This document shows positions 58,621 to 64,000 of a stretch of 64,000 nt of DNA, piece after piece (within the stretch, counting starts at the first letter, position 1; the number at the start of each line of letters is the position of its first letter). The DNA lies in the NCBI GenBank assembly GCA_964468435.1, contig CAYXVE010000007.1:62001-126000 (forward strand), in the 5' to 3' direction. The notes below the pieces were generated by a model, which saw only the letters and a list, made by a program, of their open reading frames with translations, ran no database searches and was not told where the DNA came from. The translations under genes and the position numbers were made by a program. Source of the DNA: JBCCTX01 sp964468435 (GTDB lineage Bacteria > Bacteroidota > Bacteroidia > J057).

Positions 58621-59151
58621 ATGTTTATCCTTTCTATCCTTGAAGTTAATTTTGGATTGTTCTTCTGGACCCTGGTTATCTTCCTGATATTCTTCCTCCT
58701 TCTCAGATCCTTCGCATGGAAACCTATTCTCGAAGCTATCAAAAAGCGAGAGGTTAAAATCGAAGAATCGCTGAAAGAAGCTGAAAAAGCTCGTCAGGAA
58801 ATGGCCCAGACTAAAGCCGAGAATGAAGAACTGCTAAAAGAAGCCCGCGCTGAAAAAGAGAGAATTGTCAACGAGGCTAACGCCATGAGTCAAAAAATTA
58901 TCATGGAAGCCCAACAGTCTGCAGCAAAAGAGCAGGCCAAGGAGGTCGAAAAAGCCCGTCAACAAATTGAAGCAGAAAAATCTCAGGCCCTTAATGATAT
59001 ACGGGAAATGGCAGTGAATATGTCCCTTCACGTAGCAGAAAAAGTTCTGCGAGAACAACTCAATGACCCTTCTGCTCAGGAAAGACTTGCTAAAAAGCTG
59101 ATTGGCGAGATGGGGCAGAAGGAATCAACAGCATTGACTAACGCAAATTAA
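58621..59151 (+). CDS. atpF: F0F1 ATP synthase subunit b
   Basis: 176 residues. One N-terminal membrane helix (FGLFFWTLVIFLIFFLLLRSFAWKPI) followed by a long charged coiled coil (EESLKEAEKARQEMAQTKAE and onward) ending in the delta-binding region. Forms the peripheral stalk. atpH begins 19 bases after its stop. Confidence 0.95.
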   Translation: MFILSILEVNFGLFFWTLVIFLIFFLLLRSFAWKPILEAIKKREVKIEESLKEAEKARQEMAQTKAENEELLKEARAEKERIVNEANAMSQKIIMEAQQSAAKEQAKEVEKARQQIEAEKSQALNDIREMAVNMSLHVAEKVLREQLNDPSAQERLAKKLIGEMGQKESTALTNAN

Positions 59152-59170
59152 CGCTTTAATCTGATTATTC

Positions 59171-59713
59171 ATGGTAGAGGCTAGAATCGGTGCCAGATAC
59201 GCAAATTCCTTGTTTGGATTGGCTCAGGAAAAAAAGATGTTGAATGATGTCAAAGACGATATGAATCTGATCCTGCAGGCTTGTCAGGAAAGCAGACAAC
59301 TTGTCAATCTGTTGGAGAGTCCTATTATACCCTCATCCCGCAAAAACGCTATCCTGCAAAAGGTCTTTGATGGAAAATTTATCTCCCCCCTTACCATGCT
59401 GATAGTGGATCTACTCTCCCGTAAAGGAAGAGATGCGTATCTGCCGAGTATGGCAAGAGAATTCCTGAAAATATATGATCAGGAATTTGATATTTCTCGT
59501 GGAATATTGACTTCTGTGTATAAACTTCCAGAAAAACTAGTCTCTCAGATTAGAGATAAATTGGAAGAACAACTGGGAACAACTCTTATCCTGGAACAAA
59601 AACTTGATGAGAGCATGATTGGGGGATTTAAAATCCAAATCGGAGATCAATTGTATGATGGAAGCGTGACCAGCGCGCTGAGGAAGATGAGAAACAAATT
59701 TGAACTCAACTAA
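59171..59713 (+). CDS. atpH: F0F1 ATP synthase subunit delta
   Basis: 180 residues. N-terminal helical bundle (ARIGARYANSLFGLAQEK) and the C-terminal segment DESMIGGFKIQIGDQLYDGSVTSALRKM are family signatures. It connects the peripheral stalk to the alpha3beta3 head. Confidence 0.95.
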   Translation: MVEARIGARYANSLFGLAQEKKMLNDVKDDMNLILQACQESRQLVNLLESPIIPSSRKNAILQKVFDGKFISPLTMLIVDLLSRKGRDAYLPSMAREFLKIYDQEFDISRGILTSVYKLPEKLVSQIRDKLEEQLGTTLILEQKLDESMIGGFKIQIGDQLYDGSVTSALRKMRNKFELN

Positions 59714-59784
59714 CAATCATTACATCACATTTAGGTGATAGTATAGTATTAACATAAGATCATAACCCATAAAAAATAAAAAGT

Positions 59785-61365
59785 ATGCCTACAGTAAGAC
59801 CAGATGAAGTCTCTGCAATACTGAGAGAGCAACTCTCCAACTTCAAGACAGAGGCGGAACTCGAGGAAACCGGTACCGTTTTGCAGATCGGAGATGGTAT
59901 TGCCCGTATTTATGGCTTGTCCCACGTTCAGGCCGGTGAGATGATAGAATTTGAAAATGGATTGAAAGGAATGGTACTAAACCTTGAAGAAGATAACGTA
60001 GGTGCCGTAATCTTCGGTGAATCCGAAGGAATTAAGGAAGGTGGTATAGTTCACAGAACAGGTCAGATTGCATCTCTTAAGGTCGGAGATGGTCTGCTAG
60101 GGCGTGTAATCAATCCACTAGGGGAACCCTTAGATGGTAAAGGTCCTATTCAGGGAGATTTATATGATGCTCCATATGAACGTAAAGCTCCAGGGGTAAT
60201 CTATCGTCAACCTGTAAACGAACCTATGCAAACAGGTATCAAAGCCATCGACTCCATGATCCCCATCGGTAGAGGCCAACGTGAGTTGATCATCGGAGAC
60301 CGTTCCACTGGTAAGACGGCAATCGCAATTGATACTATCATCAATCAAAAAGAATTCTACGATAGAGGCGAACCTGTCTTTTGTATATATGTAGCATGTG
60401 GCCAGAAAGGTTCTACGATCGCTCAGGTAGTAAAAGCATTAGAAGACAATGGTGCAATGGCTTATACTGTAGTTGTTGCAGCACCTGCCTCTTATCCATC
60501 ACCCACGATATTCTTTGCTCCTTATGCCGGGGCAGCAATAGGGGAATATTTCAGGGATACAGGCAGACCCGCACTGGCAATATATGATGACCTCTCTAAG
60601 CAGGCAGTTGCTTACCGCGAAGTCTCACTCCTGCTGAGACGTCCTCCAGGACGTGAAGCTTATCCAGGAGATGTATTTTACCTACACTCCCGGCTACTAG
60701 AACGTTCAGCAAAGATCATTGCAGATGATAGCATCGCTCAACAAATGAATGATGTACCTGAATCCTTTAAGCCTTTGCTGAAAGGTGGTGGTTCACTCAC
60801 AGCACTTCCTATTATCGAGACCCAAGAAGGTGATGTATCTGCTTACATCCCTACCAATGTAATCTCCATTACCGATGGACAGATCTTCCTGGAATCCAAT
60901 TTGTTTAACGCTGGTGTGAGACCTGCGATTAATGTAGGTATATCGGTATCCCGTGTGGGGGGCGCTGCTCAGATTAAACCCATGAAAAAAGTGGCAGGAC
61001 GACTAAAACTTGACCTGGCGCAGTACAGAGAGCTGGAAGCATTTGCACGATTTGGATCAGATCTCGATAAAGCAACCGTAAGACAGTTGGAGCGAGGTAA
61101 GAGGAGTGTTAAACTCCTGATTCAAAAGCAGTATAGTCCTGTACCCGTGGAAGAACAGGTCGTTTCAATCTTCGCTGTGTCAAGAGGATATGCAGACAGT
61201 GTTCCCGTAGACAAAATTAATACCTATGAAGCTGCATTAATTCAGGAAATTAAGCTGAATCACCAGCAGATATTTGATCAGATTCTAAATAAGAAGTGGA
61301 CTGACGAAATGCAGGATAGTCTCGCTGAAATAGCCAGGAATGTAGCCAGTCGCTACAATGCATAA
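59785..61365 (+). CDS. atpA: F0F1 ATP synthase subunit alpha
   Basis: 526 residues. Walker A GDRSTGKT (near residue 172), the catalytic-interface Arg region (AINVGISVSRVGGAAQIKPM) and the signature PAINVGISVSRVGGAAQ are all present. N-terminal beta-barrel begins with VGDGIARIYGL-type text (QIGDGIARIYGLSHVQAGE). Non-catalytic nucleotide-binding subunit. Confidence 0.98.
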   Translation: MPTVRPDEVSAILREQLSNFKTEAELEETGTVLQIGDGIARIYGLSHVQAGEMIEFENGLKGMVLNLEEDNVGAVIFGESEGIKEGGIVHRTGQIASLKVGDGLLGRVINPLGEPLDGKGPIQGDLYDAPYERKAPGVIYRQPVNEPMQTGIKAIDSMIPIGRGQRELIIGDRSTGKTAIAIDTIINQKEFYDRGEPVFCIYVACGQKGSTIAQVVKALEDNGAMAYTVVVAAPASYPSPTIFFAPYAGAAIGEYFRDTGRPALAIYDDLSKQAVAYREVSLLLRRPPGREAYPGDVFYLHSRLLERSAKIIADDSIAQQMNDVPESFKPLLKGGGSLTALPIIETQEGDVSAYIPTNVISITDGQIFLESNLFNAGVRPAINVGISVSRVGGAAQIKPMKKVAGRLKLDLAQYRELEAFARFGSDLDKATVRQLERGKRSVKLLIQKQYSPVPVEEQVVSIFAVSRGYADSVPVDKINTYEAALIQEIKLNHQQIFDQILNKKWTDEMQDSLAEIARNVASRYNA

Positions 61366-61415
61366 GTATTTCTGTGATTGTATTTTGAGAGTTGTAAACA
61401 CTGAACTAAATCTTA

Positions 61416-62321
61416 ATGGCCAATTTAAAAGAGATCAGAGGCCGCATACAGTCGGTCAAAAATACTCAGAAAGTAACGAAGGCAATGAAAATGGTATCTG
61501 CCGTGAAGCTTCGCCGTGCGCAGGACCGTATTCTGATGTTACGCCCCTATGCTAACAAACTCCGGGAGATTATCGCCAATGTGATCTCTAACGTGGAACC
61601 TGAAAATATTCCCAGTAAACTGATAGAGGTAAGAGAGGTCAACAAAGTTTTGATTGTCCTTGTTACTTCCAATAGAGGGTTAGCCGGTCCATTCAACTCG
61701 AATATCATCAAAAAAGCTCAGCATTTTATTGAGGAAAATTATGCCGCAGCGTTAGCTGATAACCGCTTACATATGATGTGCCTAGGAAGAAAAGGGCTTG
61801 AACATTTTAAGAAAAGAGGGTATACCATTTTGGGTGGAAACCGGGATGTCTTTTCCAAGCTAACATTTGAAAAAGTCAACGAGGTAGTAGATGAAATATT
61901 TGATCGTTTCATCAGCGAAGAGTATGACAGCGTATACCTCGTATTCAATGAATTCAGAAATGTAATGTCCCAGAACAGGCTGGTGGAAAACTTCCTTCCA
62001 CTGATGGTGGAAAACATGGGTGAGGAGGAACAGGAGGAACAGGATATTTCATTTCAGGCGGACTATATCTTTGAACCTGATCGCGAACAAATATTAAAAG
62101 AACTCATTCCCAAGGCACTACGTATACAATTATATAGAGCCGTATTAGAATCCAATGCAGCAGAGCAGGGTGCCAGAATGGTAGCCATGGATAGTGCGAC
62201 GGAGAATGCTGAAGACCTTCTCAAGGATCTGAGAATTAGTTACAATAAGGCCCGTCAGGCTGCAATCACAAAAGAGATTTTGGAAATCTCTGCAGGAGCA
62301 GATGCGCTCTCTGCAGATTAA
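61416..62321 (+). CDS. atpG: F0F1 ATP synthase subunit gamma
   Basis: 301 residues. N-terminal helix (LKEIRGRIQSVKNTQKVTKA, then MKMVSAVKLRRAQ) and C-terminal signature (EQGARMVAMDSATENAEDLL) mark the rotary shaft subunit. atpD and atpC do not follow; in Bacteroidota these are normally encoded at a second locus, so the cluster is complete as it stands. Confidence 0.96.
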   Translation: MANLKEIRGRIQSVKNTQKVTKAMKMVSAVKLRRAQDRILMLRPYANKLREIIANVISNVEPENIPSKLIEVREVNKVLIVLVTSNRGLAGPFNSNIIKKAQHFIEENYAAALADNRLHMMCLGRKGLEHFKKRGYTILGGNRDVFSKLTFEKVNEVVDEIFDRFISEEYDSVYLVFNEFRNVMSQNRLVENFLPLMVENMGEEEQEEQDISFQADYIFEPDREQILKELIPKALRIQLYRAVLESNAAEQGARMVAMDSATENAEDLLKDLRISYNKARQAAITKEILEISAGADALSAD

Positions 62322-62469
62322 ATATATAGATGGTACAAAGACAGTAGGTTATATCTGAAGCCTGTTCTTACGGTATATCAACAACAGTATGGTAATATAC
62401 CTTGAAAATGGACCTTACTTAATCGATTTGTAAAAACTAGAAGAGCATTTTTACAAAATCATAAGAAAT

Positions 62470-62503
62470 AAGAGGAAGTCGGCCTACAAGACTTCCTCTT
62501 TTT
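62470..62503 (+). terminator. Terminator of the ATP synthase cluster
   Basis: An 11-bp perfect stem AAGAGGAAGTC/GACTTCCTCTT (62470-62480 with 62490-62500), 9-base loop and T-run. Shares the GGAAGTC core with stems at 1398 and 18272. Confidence 0.88.
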
Positions 62504-62527
62504 CGTATGTACATGCGAGGCCAAGTG

Positions 62528-62559
62528 TTGAAAATTTTAAGGAAATTGGTTTACCTTTG
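62528..62559 (+). promoter_or_regulatory. Bacteroidota-type promoter for aconitase
   Basis: TTG (62528-62530), 21 bases, then TACCTTTG (62552-62559): a full match to the TTG-n19-21-TAnnTTTG consensus of the primary Bacteroidota sigma factor. The start of transcription would be near 62566, leaving a leader of about 90 bases. Confidence 0.65.
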
Positions 62560-62656
62560 AACTATTCTGGAGTAGTTAACATTAGTTGTAATGAAGGCTT
62601 TCCAGTAGTCTAAGTAGATATATAATATAAGTTTCACTTCTTAAAAATCATATAGT

Positions 62657-64000
62657 ATGGCATTTGATTTAGATATGATTCGGAAGGTGTACGAGCAGCT
62701 ACCCGGGAAAATATCCGCTGCTCGGGAGGTGCTGAAAAGACCTCTTACCCTTACCGAAAAAATACTTTATTCTCACTTGTATCCCGATACAGAATTAGTA
62801 GAATTCGTTCGAGGAAGCTCTTATGTCAATTTTTCGCCGGATCGCGTAGCGATGCAGGATGCTACTGCTCAGATGGCTTTACTTCAGTTTATGATGGCAG
62901 GAAAAGATAGAGTTGCAGTTCCTTCCACGGTACACTGTGATCACCTGATACAGGCCAGAGTAGGTGCCAAACAAGATCTTGAAGAAGCCCTGGTTTCTAA
63001 TAAAGAAGTATTTGATTATTTGCAGTCTGTATCCAACAAATATGGGATTGGATTCTGGAAACCCGGAGCAGGTATTATTCACCAGGTCGTACTTGAAAAC
63101 TATGCTTTCCCGTGTGGTATGATGATCGGTACAGATTCACACACGGTAAATGCGGGTGGTCTTGGCATGATAGCGATCGGTGTAGGGGGAGCTGATGCGG
63201 TAGATGTAATGGCAGGAATGCCCTGGGAGCTGAAAATGCCTAAACTCATCGGCGTTAAACTGACAGGTGAGATGAACGGATGGACGGCTGCCAAAGATGT
63301 AATTCTTAAAGTATCAGGAATCCTGACTGTAAAAGGTGGCACAGGGGCTATATTAGAGTATTTTGGACCTGGAGCCAGAACACTATCAGCTACAGGCAAA
63401 GGTACTATTTGCAATATGGGGGCAGAAATTGGAGCAACCACCTCAACATTTGGATATGATGAATCCATGGATCGTTACCTCAGGGCTACAGAACGCGAAG
63501 CTGTGGCTGATCTGGCTAATGAGATCAAAGAACATTTGACAGGTGATGAAGAGGTATATGCTGAACCTGAAAAATATTTTGACCAGTTGATCGAGATCAA
63601 CCTCAGTGAACTGGAACCCCATATCAATGGGCCATTTAGCCCCGATAAAGCATGGCCTCTCTCTAAATTTGCTGAAGCTGTCCAAGAACATCAGTACCCC
63701 CAGACATTAGAAGTAGGTCTGATCGGTTCTTGTACCAATTCATCCTATGAAGATCTAGACCGCGCAGCATCCGTAGCAAAACAGGCGGCGACTAAGCACC
63801 TCAAAGCTAAATCTGAGTTTACCGTTACCCCTGGATCTGAACAGATCCGATATACGGTTGAACGCGATGGATTGCTCGTGCCATTTGAAGAAATTGGTGG
63901 GGTAGTCCTGGCAAATGCATGTGGACCCTGTATTGGACAGTGGGCCAGGCATACCGATGATCCTGATAGAAAGAATTCTATTATGACCTCTTTTAACCGT
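62657..64000 (+). CDS. acn: Aconitate hydratase, 3' end beyond the window
   Basis: 448 codons from ATG 62657 with no stop before the right edge; the full enzyme should be about 750 residues. The sequence is of the mitochondrial-type aconitase (SSYVNFSPDRVAMQDATAQM, VHCDHLIQA, IGTDSHTVNAGGLGMIAIG). The three 4Fe-4S Cys are seen: one in IGSCTNSS (near residue 359) and two in ACGPCIG (near 422 and 425). It isomerises citrate to isocitrate in the TCA cycle. Confidence 0.96.
   Translation, partial: MAFDLDMIRKVYEQLPGKISAAREVLKRPLTLTEKILYSHLYPDTELVEFVRGSSYVNFSPDRVAMQDATAQMALLQFMMAGKDRVAVPSTVHCDHLIQARVGAKQDLEEALVSNKEVFDYLQSVSNKYGIGFWKPGAGIIHQVVLENYAFPCGMMIGTDSHTVNAGGLGMIAIGVGGADAVDVMAGMPWELKMPKLIGVKLTGEMNGWTAAKDVILKVSGILTVKGGTGAILEYFGPGARTLSATGKGTICNMGAEIGATTSTFGYDESMDRYLRATEREAVADLANEIKEHLTGDEEVYAEPEKYFDQLIEINLSELEPHINGPFSPDKAWPLSKFAEAVQEHQYPQTLEVGLIGSCTNSSYEDLDRAASVAKQAATKHLKAKSEFTVTPGSEQIRYTVERDGLLVPFEEIGGVVLANACGPCIGQWARHTDDPDRKNSIMTSFNR

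Larger units (their letters stand above)
62322..62656. other. 335-base gap between atpG and aconitase
   Basis: Contains the atp-operon terminator (62470-62503) and the aconitase promoter (62528-62559). No further feature seen. Confidence 0.6.

Noticed and set aside
1..64000. CRISPR arrays, insertion sequences, prophage, tRNA or rRNA genes
   Set aside because: Looked for regular repeats, transposase-like frames and conserved RNA segments on both strands; none found.

Overview
The window is a chromosomal segment of a member of the phylum Bacteroidota. Evidence includes two SusC/SusD-type systems (one cut by the left edge), an ECF sigma factor/FecR pair driving one of them, a PorW/SprE-type lipoprotein of the type IX secretion system, DUF2480, DUF5107 and DUF7948 proteins, a split alpha subunit of the proton-translocating transhydrogenase, an ATP synthase cluster without atpD/atpC, and one clear TTG-n21-TAnnTTTG promoter. 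A Saprospiria- or Cytophagia-like organism fits the gene content, but the order cannot be settled by eye. No rRNA, tRNA, CRISPR array, prophage or insertion sequence was found.

Layout. 1-8.4 kb (+): the end of a SusD-like lipoprotein, a very large FG-GAP/ASPIC lipoprotein and a DUF5107-TPR exported protein, probably an outer-surface nutrient locus continuing to the left. 8.6-15.0 kb (-): a sorbosone-dehydrogenase-like/cytochrome c lipoprotein, an ADP-ribose/CDP-alcohol-diphosphatase-like phosphoesterase with a small membrane protein, then a tightly overlapping set (polysaccharide deacetylase, FemAB-like acyltransferase, upp). 15.3-18.2 kb (+): hflX and an exported phosphoesterase with altered active-site motifs. 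18.3-25.5 kb (-): ECF sigma factor, FecR, SusC with STN domain, SusD. 25.7-33.5 kb: DUF2480, an SPFH-SHOCT protein followed by a dynamin-like GTPase, a GNAT enzyme, dxs, convergent pncC, and a DoxX-like membrane protein. 33.6-36.5 kb (-): pntA1-pntA2-pntB. 36.7-41.3 kb (+): tyrS, a lamin-tail/Fn3-like exported protein, a DUF6843-like protein and proline dehydrogenase. 41.4-49.3 kb: a lone DUF7948 protein, an alpha/beta hydrolase, an unrecognised gene split by an in-frame TAG, an antiquitin-type aldehyde dehydrogenase, yicC, a lipoprotein propeller and pdeM. 49.5-54.7 kb (-): a phosphoesterase with a CBM9-like tail, a relic of an acetylxylan-esterase-type gene, and porW/sprE. 54.8-62.3 kb (+): M23 peptidase, bactofilin and the ATP synthase genes atpZ-(I-like)-B-E-F-H-A-G. 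From 62.66 kb: aconitase, cut by the right edge.

How the genes fit together. Most of the window is housekeeping (isoprenoid precursors, pyrimidine salvage, transhydrogenase, ATP synthase, TCA cycle, proline and lysine catabolism, translation) interleaved with surface nutrient capture. The SusCD-sigma-FecR set looks like a self-regulated transport system with no glycoside hydrolase beside it; its convergent neighbour is an exported phosphoesterase. Four calcineurin-like phosphoesterases of different architecture occur here. The points most worth a second look are the SPFH/dynamin pair, the TAG-interrupted unknown gene, the esterase relic next to porW, the phosphoesterase with substituted metal ligands, a set of terminators sharing the same GGAAGTC stem, and degenerate CAAT-octamer tracts.
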